Source of the DNA: Kappaphycus alvarezii
Lineage: Eukaryota > Rhodophyta > Florideophyceae > Gigartinales > Solieriaceae
Assembly (NCBI GenBank): GCA_002205965.3
Contig: NADL03000547.1
Coordinates: forward strand, 124,001 to 188,000
DNA length: 64,000 nt
Direction: 5' to 3'
Shown here: positions 45,755 through 56,239 of the stretch, piece after piece
Layout: each line of letters starts with the position of its first letter
How positions within the stretch are numbered: the stretch's first letter is position 1
Translations under genes and position numbers: made by a program
Notes under the pieces: model-generated
Told to the model about the DNA's origin: nothing
Database searches by the model: none
Seen by the model: only the letters and a program-made list of their open reading frames with translations

Positions 45755-46549
45755 CTAGTCAAAGCCATTCAATTCATTACTGTGTCCTGCCTGTGTATTG
45801 TTCGACGCTATGCGAGGACTACCCCTGTTACCTTTATTCCCGTTTCCTTTTCTGTGTTTACAAAGTCTACATCCCACTTCATAGCACGTAAAGCATCGGT
45901 TCTCCATCATCTCTTTCTGAAGCTGCCCATCGTTTTTACGTTCCAGGTCTCCGATCTCCATCGGCGTAGGACCTGAGACATTTCGGTTGGCGTGAAATGA
46001 ACCTCTACCAGTGAAGAAACATACACCATGAAATGCTCCGTCAACGTTGAGAGCAATGTTAGTCGAAGCTTCAAACTTGGATGGGTTTCCTTTACGAACC
46101 TCCAACAGAATGTGGGGTTTGAGACCTTCACAAAACCGCGTCAATTTTCCCGACTCACTGATACCGGGAATATTGATAGCCAAATTCCTGAACTCCGAAA
46201 GGTACGCAGCCACACTCGTTTTCTGTCATATCTTGGTAAGTTTGTCGCGAGCTCAAATGACACTGTCCTGGGGGACAAACTCTGCCTCAACCAGGAGTTC
46301 GAAAGCTTCCCATGTAGGCGGAACAGCATTCTCGGACACAATTGTATACCACCAGTTTGCGGCAGTGCCGGTCATAAATTTCGAAGCAAAGTCGATAGCA
46401 TTCTGGGCACTGATGACTTCTTCATGGCCCACCTGAATAAGTCTCAGGTATATTTCGACTGAATGCAACCATGACCGAACCGTTAATGCATCTCGAGTCC
46501 CATCGAATAACACAGGCTTATTTGGTTTGAAGAAAGACATGTTCAACAA
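45755..46549 (-). pseudogene. gag of gypsy copy 3 (one frameshift)
   Basis: The first frame (46,549-46,253) reads MSFFKPNKPVLFDGTRDALT, VRSWLHSVEIYLRLIQVGHE, AANWWYTIV, WEAFELLVEAEFVP: the retrotransposon gag (capsid) pattern with NWW and F-x-x-x-F. The second frame (46,213-45,755) continues YLSEFRNLAINIPGISESGK, RFCEGLKPHI and ends with a damaged CCHC knuckle, CFTCYEVGCRLCKH, in which the histidine position is Cys. The frameshift lies near 46,230. The N-terminal start at about 46,540 follows the leader shared with the window start. Confidence 0.85.
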
Positions 46550-46839
46550 ACCTCTCAGTTAAAGCCTTACAATAACACCTAAACTTGAATACAAGCACTT
46601 GAAGTTGAAATCTGTAAGGGATTCGTCCCTGGACGACGGGTTGGCTCCCTACCCGCGAAGAGAGTGACTCACCAGCAGCTTTAATCACACCTACACTACT
46701 ATGTGACTCAGCAATCCGTTCGGGATATCCCCACCAGTCCACTATGTAGACCGCGATCGGTGTCCTTACCCTATAGGAAAGCCTCTCAAGCCGACTCTAA
46801 GCTAGCGAATAACCAAAGAATACCATTTCTGAGCACGCA

Positions 46840-47950
46840 CCCCTTAGTACAAGTCCAGTCCAAGTCAACCCTATGAAGCGTTACCTGAACCCGAGACCCA
46901 ATCGGTGCACCTAGCTAACAGCCAACAAGTGCAATAGGATTGTATAGTAATACTGTGAGGGGACCCTCAAATGGGAACTTGGCCAGAAGTACGGCTTTAC
47001 TAAGGCAACATAGTTAAGCCTAACTGTCCAGTCTAAGTATTCTGAAAAGGATCACGCAGCTTCGTGAGGCCTGCACGCTATCTGAACAGAATAACCTAGA
47101 GAACGAAGACTAGGCTGCACCTCCAAGTTTATGGTTACCTAGTTCTCCAATTAGTAACCGCGACCTGCGTAGAACGATGGGATTCAGAGTACCTGGCACT
47201 TAAGCCCACAGATATTCTCCTGTACTTGGCACTCCAGCCCACAAGTACAGTATATAATATTGCTTGCAGTACACCTGTCAGCAAAATTTTTCCAAAAATT
47301 CAACAACCCAAAAAATACACGTGTAAGAAAACCTCGAACCAGAGCAAGACGAAAGCAAAAAAGCAGCGGAACCAGCGAATGCGATGCTACCAGTGAAACA
47401 GAGAGGGAGGCAGCAGGGGCGCTGCTAAAGGAACAGTTGAGGCGATGGTAATGGGTTTCAGAAAATTGGAGGCAAAGGGTGTATGGAGTGTACCTGGATT
47501 CTCACAAGAATCCAGATGAGCCCCCCTTTTTATAGACAGTACGGTAACCCTACTCTATAAATTCTATACTCTTTTAGCTGAGTAGAACTTACTAGAAATT
47601 AGAGGTGTAACTATAGAATTGTACTATCTAGAATATAACTACGTAAATAAAACGATGACGTGGGGCTCCACGTCAAATAAAAACATGGAGGGAACGTTTG
47701 GGTGTTTTACTCTTGGAAGGTATATCCGATCTATCTCATGGTTTTCCAGACAACCACAATCGACTCAAAAAGGGTATACCGACACCGTAATGGGGAAGGA
47801 ACTACGCTCCCTAGAATAATACGCTCAATAAAAACATTGGAATAAAATCAAATTTCTAAAATCATTCAAGACGATACAGTTTCGCTGTTACACCAATGTG
47901 TAATAGAGAACTGGAATAGCGATAGCGTTTCTCGTCGGCCTGTATACTAC
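46840..47950. other. probable LTR and flanking region beside gypsy copy 3, no gene
   Basis: This GC-moderate stretch lies where the 5' LTR of the minus-strand gypsy element should be. No coding domain is seen. A second copy of an LTR-like fragment lies at 47,688-47,763 (partner at 4,785-4,862), but in an orientation opposite to that expected for this element. A possible AT-rich promoter box (TTTTTATAGACAG) is at about 47,526. The LTR limits remain unresolved. Confidence 0.35.
47688..47763 (+). repeat. dispersed repeat, LTR-like fragment, partner at 4,785
   Basis: Same-orientation match to 4,785-4,862 (see that entry). Shared words include GTTTTACTCT, TCTATCTCA, TTTTCCAGACAACCACAA (TTTTTCAGACAACTACAAG in the partner) and a TCGA/GCGA end. 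Downstream is a polyadenylation-like CAATAAAAACATTGGAATAAA at about 47,826. Confidence 0.5.
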
Positions 47951-48084
47951 TTGGTGTTGAGGACAGGCTGTCTTGGTTGATTCGTCACCCTCCATTGTCC
48001 TTACCTCTACATTCCGTGCGACATTGCTCAATAGATCCCTCAACGCAGCCATCTCCGCCAAACGTAGAAGGTACGAACCACTGC

Positions 48085-48330
48085 TCGCGATCTACTAGAG
48101 GGAGGCTTGTGCCTATCCCAATATCCACCCTTGGAGGCTGGCACCCAGACGCGTACGCGGTGCTAGCCGATGTCGCGCGGAACGTGGCCGTTCGAGCTAT
48201 GGAGACCTATGGAATGGTTAGAGCGGTGCTTACCCAAAGGCACGCTGCTGCGGCCGTCATGTCCAACGCGGCATGCCTGCTCGCCGGCATTGAGCCGGCC
48301 CAGTCAGGAAGGTCATGTACAGTACTGTAG
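48085..48330 (+). pseudogene. non-LTR retrotransposon 3' fragment
   Basis: The + frame ending at 48,330 reads LVPIPISTLGGWHPDAYAVL, ADVARNVAVRA, LTQRHAAAAVMSNAACLLAG. This is the C-terminal signature of RT proteins carrying the restriction-like endonuclease: P-L-x-x-x-x-x-G-G-W-H-x-x-A ... L-x-x-I-A ... A-x-R ... L-S-x-x-x-Q-R-x-N-A-A-x-L. The minus-strand copies at 51.1, 56.3 and 57.1 kb end with related segments (for example PLAFDVYGQ...IATCFAARR). It is a 5'-truncated insert on the opposite strand to its neighbours. The ATG at 47,977 is probably outside the element. Confidence 0.6.
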
Positions 48331-48339
48331 TGTCCCCCA

Positions 48340-48870
48340 TCAGCGACGACTTATCCTGCAGAACGCATTAGCCGCGTGGATATAACCGACCACATCTTCC
48401 ATGCCTTAAAATAACCTAAAAAATTCCCCTCGCTCAGTAGCGCATTGGCATCTGGGTGGTGGAGGTACAGAACACATCCACGGATTCTCCCCTCCAATTA
48501 TGAAGAACCATACAGTGGCAGTACAGTACTTGTGCTGTAAATTACAGCGTAAAGTGCAGACCGTCGTTGACTTCTTCACATTGTTTTTACATTTATGTGG
48601 TCAAAACGTTCCTAACAACGCCAAAAAGAATGCGCTTGGAGTGTTTGTTTGGCGCAGAAATGCCCGGATGCGGGCATTCAACCCACTATTTCAGTCATCG
48701 TCGGGTTCTGTTGGTACATGGTTTCTTGACTTTCGGACCATCTATAACCACTATGGGATCGACAGTTATGCACCACACCGCCCCTATTCAGCCTGCAGAA
48801 CAATTTGTCGTCCACAGACTGATATAGTCCATACGAAGGAATATCTACTTCCCATTTTGCCACAAAGGGT
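48340..48870. other. non-coding segment between RT fragment and CK1 gene
   Basis: The + frame 48,500-48,970 (156 codons) overlaps the 3' end of the CK1-like gene and has no domain. GTACAGTACTGTA at about 48,314-48,327 and GCAGTACAGTACTTG at 48,518 are further members of the TACTGTACAGTA word group. Nothing else is recognised. Confidence 0.35.
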
Positions 48871-48873
48871 CCC

Positions 48874-50048
48874 TCACCGCGAGTCATGCAGACTTCCTCC
48901 CCAGCTGCCGCCTCCCTCATACCCTTTGCGTTCCATTGCTTTCTTCAACAGACCGGCTAATCGTCCGTAGTCCGGGCTCTCATCTCCACCTAAGCCCCAC
49001 ACAATCCTCATAAACTCCTCAACCTCCCTCGGCAAACCTCTGCATAGGTCTCGAACCCCAACCCTCCTCTTCATTTTGAGTACTTTGTCCTGCACCCTTT
49101 CCATATCACCTCCGCGTATCTCAGACCATGGCAACTCCCCTCGATACAACCACACCATACTGTACCCTAATGACATCAAATCATCCCTCCTCCCGGTCTC
49201 TCTCCCCATCATTGAGTTAACGCTCGCAAAATCCACCGTCCCCACGCGCGCCTCCTTGTCCCTCGTCTCACGCCGTCTCTCCTCCATTTCGCCAACCCGA
49301 AGTCAACCAAGTAAACTCGCCCCGTCCCCACATCAACATCCAAAACCATGTTCTCCGGCTTGATATCCCGATGCACCACCCCACACCCATGCACTCCCTT
49401 CAAGGCCTCTACTATCTCCAAGCCGACCCTCAGAACCACCCGTGCAGATAGCCCCCTTCCCGACCTCCTCCTTACTACCTGCCCCAAGCTTAACCCCTTC
49501 AAGTCCAATACCACGGCCCGATACATCCCATGGGTGCCATACCAATGCAATCTTGGCACATGTATTGACACTGCTGCGTCACCATGGCGATGGAGGTGGG
49601 AATATATTTGGGCCTCGTGTGGTAACAGTGGGGGCCCTCTGCTGGAACGGTGTAGAGGCTCTAGCTTGGCGGCCAACGTGAATTGATTTGAGACATCGGT
49701 ACAAGCATAAACTTTGGAAAAAGCACCAGCACCCAAAAGATGTGTGATGATATATCGGGAGGCTAAGAGGTGAGCGGAGGACGGGCGGGGGGGTTGATGT
49801 AAGGTATGAGAGCGATGAAGTTTAGGGGGCGGGGTAGGGGGAGGAGAGGATGAAGGGCTGGGCAGAGATGGGGTCGAGGTGGATAAGTGCATAGAGCCTG
49901 AGGTTGGTGGTGGAGAGAGTGTGGTTGGAGTGGATGTGAGCAGGGAATGTGAGGGGAGCGGATAAGGGGCGCGCGAAAGACGACGGGATCGAGAGCGGCG
50001 GGCAGGCATTGGTGGGTGGTTTGGGGTGGGGTACACAGACGGAGCCAT
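48874..50048 (-). pseudogene. casein kinase 1-like protein kinase (one frameshift)
   Basis: The first frame (50,048-49,209) has a Ser/Pro-rich tail of about 95 residues, then a kinase N-lobe and catalytic loop: glycine loop GAGAFSKV (about 106-113), Lys in AAKLE (about 128), Glu in HEAQIY (about 145), HRDIKPEN (about 226-233) and DFGLAK (about 249-254). The second frame (49,287-48,874) continues with GTVDFASVNSMMGRETGRRD then DLMSLGYSMVWLYRGELPW. This is the casein kinase 1 hallmark (GTARYASIN...RRDDLESLGY...GxLPW). CK1 enzymes phosphorylate Ser/Thr. All catalytic residues are present. The two frames overlap near 49,285, where a +1 shift is needed, so this is either a pseudogene or a sequencing/assembly slip. 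The start at 50,048 is the first ATG; the low-complexity N-terminus may be partly untranslated. Confidence 0.85.
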
Positions 50049-50059
50049 GGATCGGAAGG

Positions 50060-51070
50060 GTGTATGGGACTATTTTGTTGGAGTATCTGTGCAGGATGCA
50101 ATGCGGTCGTGCTTCCGCAGACGGGATCGATGACAGGATAAGGTTAAGAGAGAATGGGGCGGGAAAAGCGGCAGGGCGACAACAACTGCGCTCATGTAGG
50201 GCGATTGGTAGATTTTGATCAACAGGAGCAGAGCTAGTGCGTCAGTTGCCGTAGGATTATTGCGATGCACAGAGTAAAAGTACAGGAGGTGGTCATATTT
50301 GCAGAGAAAATATGTACGATATTTGATTTTTTTTGGTTTTTTTGAGAGATTTTGAAAATGTCATAATAATTGCAAAGTTGCGAAATGGCGCTCAGATGTT
50401 GTTGCCGCACGTCATATTCAGATTGTGCTACGGTTCAGTTACAAGAAGTAATGTTCTACTTAACTCAAATGCTCTTTCCATACGTCCAGTCAGTGGTTGA
50501 GAAACATTACTTTGAAGCATTTGCTGACATCCATTCAGCACTGTCATTTTGCTTCTACCTGTGCCCGTAGTGATATAAATCGATAATCGCATTATCACTA
50601 TCACGTTCCCGAGACACACAGTACTGCAAATACTCTCCTCTCTGGCTTCCTTTGGAAAACTATTACCATCTCAGTCTTTCTAGGAACCTTATCCTTGACC
50701 GCACTGTCTCCAACAGATCCATGTTGTACTGTAGATACCCTTTCCGTTTTGGATTTGCTTTATTGGGATGTCTGAGGGTACGGAAATTCGGCATGGAAGC
50801 AGGTTGGCCAGCTTCAAGACTCCACTGCAATTCCATGTAATGGTGCTGGTTAATCAGGATGACCTGTTACCACTGGCTGCATTGCTGCGATGTGATATCT
50901 ACTCTTTCTACTACTCCCGTAACTAGTCACCTGGGCATAGAGTTTGGCCATTTGATTACATCAATCATATTGACCCGGAAATTGTAATACATAAATTAAA
51001 TTTTTGTATCCTTGATTATATACTGATGTAAGCTTTAATTCATGTCGCAACCAGACCTATTTTCTGTTGC
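50060..51070. other. segment without supported genes
   Basis: This holds the presumed upstream region of the CK1-like gene (50,050-50,300) and AT-richer DNA. Short frames at 50,370-50,570 and 50,652-50,840 have no motif. CACAGTACTGCA at about 50,619 and TGTACTGTAG at about 50,723 continue the palindromic word series. No TATA-like element can be assigned with confidence. Confidence 0.3.
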
Positions 51071-51089
51071 ATTTGCAACGGTAAAGGGG

Positions 51090-51500
51090 AAAAGGTGACC
51101 TTTTATTCAAATGCATGAGGGGACCGAGCGGCCCCAGCTGGACCTAGTGGGGCTCAACAGCGCTGAATTGGCGCTGGTTGGTCATAACGGCAGTGTAGCG
51201 TTGCTCGAAGGCAGACAACGTGATGCGAAGTGCACGAAACTCCGTGAATGCGAGCTTGCCTCGTCTAGCGGCGAAACAAGATGCGATGTCTTGAAGGAGT
51301 TGAAGGCCGGTGATGTCAATCTGGCCATAAACATCGAAGGCCAGGGGGCGCAAGTCGATGCCTTCAGACCGGCATGGGGGGCCATAATAATTGTGCTTCT
51401 TGAGGGTTGCCCGCTCGAGCGTGGATGCACCGCCGTCGGCGAGGTCGCGGTAGGGACGAGAGTGGGGGCTGACGATGGTGACGTCGATGCCTTGAGGGGT
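51090..51500 (-). pseudogene. non-LTR retrotransposon 3' fragment (copy I-1)
   Basis: This block is nearly identical to 56,245-56,657 in the same orientation, including GGACCGAGCGGCCCCAGCTG and the end GACCTTTTATTCAAATGCA. Read on - it encodes the C-terminal part of the endonuclease-type RT protein (for example RPLAFDVYGQIDITGLQLLQ, SAFEQRYTAVM, RQFSAVEPH) followed by a polyadenylation signal AATAAAAGG. Similarity stops sharply near 51,500, upstream of which nothing matches: a classical 5' truncation. The few differences from the 56 kb copy suggest recent activity of this family. Confidence 0.85.
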
Positions 51501-51509
51501 ACGTTAAAG

Positions 51510-52435
51510 GAGAATTGGTAAACTGTTGTACAGCATTAGGGGGTGGCCAGATTAAAAATGAGTAAATAATAAAACTGTTCTACTGTACAGTAACTTTATT
51601 TTTCTGGATCTACAGCAATTCCACGTCAAGTTTGAAGAAAGAGGAATGATGATGCAAAAAATAAAGAAATGAATTCTAACATATTTGACGCTGAAAATCT
51701 TTAAATTTAGTAGGGGGTGGACATACTGTACTGTGCAGTGCTTTACATTAAGGCTTAAAGTGTGTCACTTCAGCATCCACTGAAGGCTTCGATCATGTCA
51801 TCAAAGCATGCACCAATTATTCAAAAGCAAAAAGACAGCAAGTGAATCAAATACAGTGCCAGTTGAGCATAGGACTGTCCATGCCAGTATTCTGCATACT
51901 GTACTGTATCGCAGCACTGTACATTACCGTGCTGTATTTTGCTGTGCTTGATGCAAGCCAAAGCCCATTTTCAAAAATAGGGGAAATTTTGGGTTATTTT
52001 AATGATGGAAGATGTGGTCGGTTGTATCCAAGCCGACTCTTGGTGAGAAATTGAGGATATTTTTTGGAAAAATATTAGAAAAAATATCCGAAGATGCTTC
52101 CATTTATTGCCTCAAGAATTAACAGCTTTACGGTATATCACTAATCACGGAAGCACCCAAAAATCCCCTGCCTGTCCTGCTGTAACAATTCATGCTATGT
52201 ATTTCACAGCGCCTTCTCCCCCCCGCGTTGATAAACTACAGTGCACAGACTTTTTGTTGTGTTACGCCTGCCTGCAGTCATGATCTATTCAGCTCGAGTG
52301 TGAGGATACCACTCTAGGATCCCTATATGTACATATGTGGCAACTTTGTGGCATCAGTAAAGAGAGAGCATCATTTACTCTTTACCTGAGTGTACACCGA
52401 CTGACCGACTATTCAGTTAAGAGCTAACTGGATGG
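51510..52435. other. segment without supported genes
   Basis: AT-rich, with several TACTGTACAGTA-type words at about 51,586, 51,732 and 51,897-51,945. No domain is visible; the 70-codon + frame at 51,842-52,054 has none. A run of AAAATATTAGAAAAAATATC lies near 52,065. Confidence 0.3.
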
Positions 52436-52439
52436 ACTA

Positions 52440-54045
52440 CATCGGTCACGTGCAGTGGAGCCCGCGATATGATGGCCATAGCCACCGACGACCACAAAGT
52501 GCAACTGATACGCTGGTAGATGCGTGTGCGAATCGTAGCGTCCGAGGTGTGGCATTTCGTAGCCAGTAGATACTGAACACATTAAACTTCATAAATAATG
52601 CGGTATCCGGAGAATGGGCACCGAGGGAGTCGAAAACCAGAGGCTGGAATCGGAAACCTGGGTCGCGGGAGGGCAGAGAGGGGGGGACCAGGCGCCTTGA
52701 CAGCTTGTGCTGTAGGTCCTGGATCTTGCGATGGTGCATGAGGACGGCAGCCCCACTGGCGACTTGCGTCGCTTTGGTGATGGAGGTCTGCTTGAACGGT
52801 GACGTGATGGCGACGTCACATGCCATGGATGGGTCTGGTAGGTCAGCTTCAGTGTCATGGGGGGGATACACGAGGAGAATGTCAGCGGGCCTGAAGTCCG
52901 TCCCGGGGAGGATATTCTCAGCTTCGAACTCGTAGTCAAGGCCGGCGGCGCGGAACACGTGCCACGCTAACACATTGCGAACGGAGATGTGGCGGTGAAT
53001 GCGCCCAAACTCTGAGATGCAGCAGTCGGCGGCATGGTCACCGTGGACATCCATGTCTTGCTTGCTGGCAGTGGTGGCATTTGAATGGCACCGAGTCTGT
53101 GTAGACTGGGAGACCGAGGTGCCTGCGCAGCATGATGCTCCAGTGTGCTGCAGTGTGCTGATGACACCTTCGTCGCAGTGGTGGGGTGGGCCCATAGGAA
53201 CGCCGCCGCACCGGTGTTACGGAAGGCCAAGCCTCGAATCCGCCGACGTGTGGACGTGTCGGAGTGGCAGCTAGGATGAGGCACTCTCTTCCATAGGTCA
53301 TCCTCCCAAAACTCCTTTGCCCTGGCTTCTTGCTGCGCCCGATTTAGATGAGATTGCAGGTTGACGGGCATGGCGGCAAGGGAGGCGGGTTCAAAGGGGC
53401 CTAGGTCGGTGGCAAACGGGTCATCTTGGATCAGTCGGACGAAATCGCGCAGGGGCCGGCGTGCCTGATTGACGAGGAAGTGTCGGTCGCCCCGTGCCTG
53501 CTTCCCAAGGACGGCGACGGAGCGGGGTGTTGCATAGTGTGCGGTGCGTAGGCGGGCGGGGGCAGCGTCCAGAATGCTGGCGGCGACAGCCGCGTGCAGC
53601 GCAGGGCCAATCCTTGAGAACCCGTGCCCCCCAAGACGGAGGGGGAGACAAGCTTGTTCCCAGGCGTCGTCGGTGAGGGGACCTTATGCAGCGTACGGTA
53701 AGCGGCTCGCTGCAGGGAGTTGAACTCCCTTGCAGGCTCCGCGGCATGCTGAGGGTCAGCAAGCCGAAACGCGTGAAGCCCCTGGCATGCGGATGTACAT
53801 AAGCTATGCATGTGGAAGCGGGCCCTAGGGTCTCGGACCCCTTCCAGCAGCGCCAGGGTGCGACGGCACCCCTCTAAAAGGGGCACCCCTCTAAAAGGGA
53901 TACAGTACATACTTTTGAACTGTGCCCTACGACGGCATGGAATACCCAGGGACTTTGTAGTCCAAACATGGCAACAACTTATGCACCTCGCGAGATGACC
54001 TGCAAGCTTTTCGCATCTGACAGGTACTCTCGGCACCTCAACCAT
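52440..54045 (-). pseudogene. non-LTR retrotransposon, RT thumb to endonuclease (copy III-2)
   Basis: Two frames on - carry the protein. The first (54,045-53,431) reads LLEGCRRTLALLEGVRDPRA, RFHMHSLCTSACQGLHAFRL, FNSLQRAAYRTLHKVP: the RT thumb region typical of this group. A shifted frame continues with GPALHAAVAASILDAAPA, then LQSHLNRAQQEARAKEFWED. The last (53,195-52,446) has GDHAADCCISEFGRIHRHIS, VRNVLAWHVFRAAG, LPGTDFRPADIL and MACDVAITSPF, the PD-(D/E)xK-like endonuclease core (R-P-A-D-I ... D-V-x-I-T-S-P), and ends with FQPLVFDSLGAHSPD. The RT palm with YADD is missing. At least two frameshifts break it. Confidence 0.8.
53870..53908 (+). repeat. ~19 bp tandem duplication
   Basis: GGCACCCCTCTAAAAGG occurs at about 53,862 onward and is repeated immediately as GGCACCCCTCTAAAAGG, followed by GATACAG. 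The copies are essentially identical. It lies in the 5' part of the RT remnant and helps break its frame. Confidence 0.7.
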
Positions 54046-54049
54046 CGGA

Positions 54050-55115
54050 TTATCATCTGCTCACATCACTACCCACCTTGACACTTCTTCCCGCATCCCA
54101 ATCCAACGTGCCCCACCTGCACTCTTCAGTCGCTACTCACCGCTGAAAGTCTTTTACCGACTTACCTGGGGTGCGCCATAGCAGCAGATGTGATTCGCGA
54201 AAGGCCGATCTCTCGGATCAACAGAAAATACTCAACAACTGCTTTTCCATTGAAGAGGGGGTGGTTGCATTACAGAATCATACAAGGGATCACGACTTCC
54301 TCATGTTAAAGAATGACCCTCGCCCTAAGACTGCACGCGAGCTAAGAGGCCAGCGGCCACACTGAACCAGATAGCAAAACTTAACCGTTGCGATAGTTGA
54401 GTTTTGACGACGGAGTAAGGAACGAGATCCGTTCAGCGTGGTCGTCGATGACTCCTCGAGAACATGCAGAGAGCGCAACAACGGTGTTAAATGCCAGCGG
54501 GACGAATGGCATTGGACGTGAAGGGACAAGTCAATCTTTGTAGTGTAATGATCAGCTCCACGTGGCACATGTACTTTGCAGAATAAATGAAGAGGGGAGC
54601 TCAAATCCATAAGTTTTCCAACGCAAATGACATCCAATTAGAGTAAGCATTCGTGACTTACAATGCAATATGTGTCGCAACGTAAACTGCGCCACACTCC
54701 ATTTACTGCAGTACCTTTGGAACTAACAATAATGCTTCACCAGTCCGCTACTGTTGTTTGTTTTCAACCACTACAACTGTTTCTAAATAGTTTTTGCAAT
54801 TCTTTGCAATGTTCCGTCTTTGCTTGCTTCTGCAGCTTGGATAGCAAGCAGTTATCGCAAACTTTGCAATTCATGAGATCTCCTCAGAATCTCAGCAATT
54901 CCCGGGATACTCCCAGGAGCATCTACTTTCAGTGATTCCGTTTCTTATCTTCAGCTAGATGTTATTTACAGCACTATCTATAGCAGCCTAGAATTGACTT
55001 GCAAGTTTGCTACAACGCTATCCGCACACACTATACATCTCGCTGTTTAGATTTTAACAATGACGATGCGTTGCGAGTTTTAAAATATGATCCGACTACA
55101 GCTAGGAATTGGCCA
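54050..55115. other. segment without confidently supported genes
   Basis: A 116-codon open frame on - (54,637-54,290) has no stops and contains NGSRSLLRRQNSTIATVKFC, but shows no domain I can name and overlaps a + frame of similar quality. The rest is non-coding by eye. Confidence 0.3.
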
Positions 55116-55119
55116 GATA

Positions 55120-55940
55120 GTCCACGCCAGTAACGTGGAGTGGACTGCGCAGATATCCTTAGTAAAAGAAGACCACAAGATGCAACCAAGGCGCTGAGAA
55201 ACACCCCGCCGTATCACCCCTGCATTCGTACCATACTTCTGCGCTATTCACGGGATAAACTCTTCGCGCAAAACGATATGTAGTTTGGGCAGCAGGCGCA
55301 CAGAGAGAGTCAAACGCAATAGGTTGAAAGGTGACGTCCAGTGCACGCGCCCCGGTGCTGAGGGGCGGCGCAACAGCTTGCGTTCCAGATCCCGTACCAT
55401 GTCACTGTGGGCCAATGCGGCAGCGCCGCCAGCGGCTGAGGTAGACGGTGCGGACAGCGGCTTTGAAAGGGGAGACGACCATGATGTGACACGCGACGAG
55501 CCTTGTCACTTTGTTGCTCGGATCGGCGGGTGGGGTGAACCAGGATGTCCGCGGGCCGGAGCTCGGTGCCCGGGACAAGGAGAGCCATTTCGAGTTCACA
55601 GTCGAGACCGGCGGCACGGAAGACGTGGCACGCAAGCGCGGTGCGCAGCGCGTTGTGGCTGTGCAGGCGGCCGAACTTAGCAAGCCAAAGGTCGGCCGCA
55701 TGATCGCCTGGGGGGTCCATACTGAGCTTACACGCTAAAATGTTAGCGAGAGTGACTTGGAGTAGACCGGTAATCCGAGATGACGGGAAAGCTTCACTGT
55801 CCAATGGCCCCGCAACATCTTGGTAGCATTGGTAGGCTGGGCGAGGAGAATTGTGGCGGCTGGGATACTGCATGTAATGTAATAAACATATTCCAGCGGG
55901 ATGTGACAATACAGTAATCAACCTGGCATAAGACACCGCT
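55120..55940 (-). pseudogene. non-LTR retrotransposon fragment with endonuclease-like domain (copy III-3)
   Basis: The frame 55,936-55,310 reads MDPPGDHAADLWLAKFGRLH, SHNALRTALACHVFRAAGLD, LVPGTELRPADILVHP, matching copies III-1 (28.8 kb) and III-2 (52.4 kb). The H-x-x-L-R and R-P-A-D-I motifs mark the zinc-finger/endonuclease region downstream of RT. The second catalytic block (D-V-x-I-T-S-P) is shifted out of frame after VHP. Nucleotide similarity continues left to about 55,130. Sequence upstream of the endonuclease (RT) is absent, so this too is 5'-truncated. Confidence 0.75.
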
Positions 55941-56039
55941 TCCTTATTACCCAGAGCATTTGATGCACTCGGAACACCGGCTAATTTATTTTTTAATCAT
56001 GAAAACACCCAAAGCTTTCCCGTGTAAGGCATGAGAGTG

Positions 56040-56220
56040 AGGGCAGCCATCTGATGAATACCACCGATTGGTCACCACCCTCGCTTCTCTCGGTCTACAG
56101 CTGACGGCTCATGCCGTATCTCGCCGTGCTTTGTCTCTCACATCACCTGATGCTTGAGTGACCCAGCTCGGTTTAGTGACCCTTGAATAAAAGCGTATGT
56201 TTGTTTGTTTATGCACACAC
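56040..56220 (+). pseudogene. non-LTR retrotransposon 3' tail in inverted orientation (copy II-2)
   Basis: The + strand here encodes RLVTTLASLGLQLTAHAVSR followed by RALSLTSPDA and a stop. It matches RLVTTLSSLVLQLTAPAVSR, RALSLTSLDA at the end of the minus-strand copy at 57,081-57,140. The similarity extends into the 3' UTR: GAGTGACCC, GCTCGG, TTAG.G and the polyadenylation signal AATAAAAGCGT. Beyond the signal comes GTTTGTTTGTTTATG. Only about 170 bases were inserted, an extreme 5' truncation. Confidence 0.85.
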
Positions 56221-56239
56221 AGTGTTAAAGTGAGAAAAA

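Larger units (their letters stand above)
44720..46830 (-). mobile_element. Ty3/gypsy LTR retrotransposon, 3'-truncated (copy 3)
   Basis: On - the element runs leader (46,830-46,550), gag (46,549-45,755), aspartic protease (45,731-45,108) and the first block of RT (45,073-44,720), then ends abruptly. RT palm, RNase H and integrase are missing. Open frames are long and frameshifts few, so it is much younger than its family member at the window start, with which leader, gag and protease align. A possible primer-binding site (TGGTTATTCGCTAGC on -, about 46,806-46,820) is shared with TGGTTATCCGCTAGC at bases 1-15. LTR limits further right were not resolved. Confidence 0.85.

Noticed and set aside
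46028-46462. 144- and 129-codon + frames over the gypsy gag
   Set aside because: They are antisense shadows of the gag frames, which carry the recognisable motifs.
48500-48970. 156-codon + frame overlapping the end of the CK1-like gene
   Set aside because: No domain; its later half is antisense to kinase sequence.
49258-49274. A 17-base GT...AG interval (GTGAGACGAGGGACAAG on -) whose removal would join the two CK1 frames
   Set aside because: A 17-base intron would be extraordinarily short, and its removal shortens the activation-loop region that is already shorter than in typical CK1. A one-base indel explains the shift more simply.
51111-51521. 136-codon + frame, repeated at 56,268-56,675
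   Set aside because: Conserved only because the underlying retroelement is duplicated; the minus frame holds the endonuclease/C-terminal motifs of the RT family.
54290-54637. 116-codon open frame on - as a gene
   Set aside because: No recognisable domain, and a competing + frame of similar quality overlaps part of it; length alone is not convincing in this GC-moderate region.
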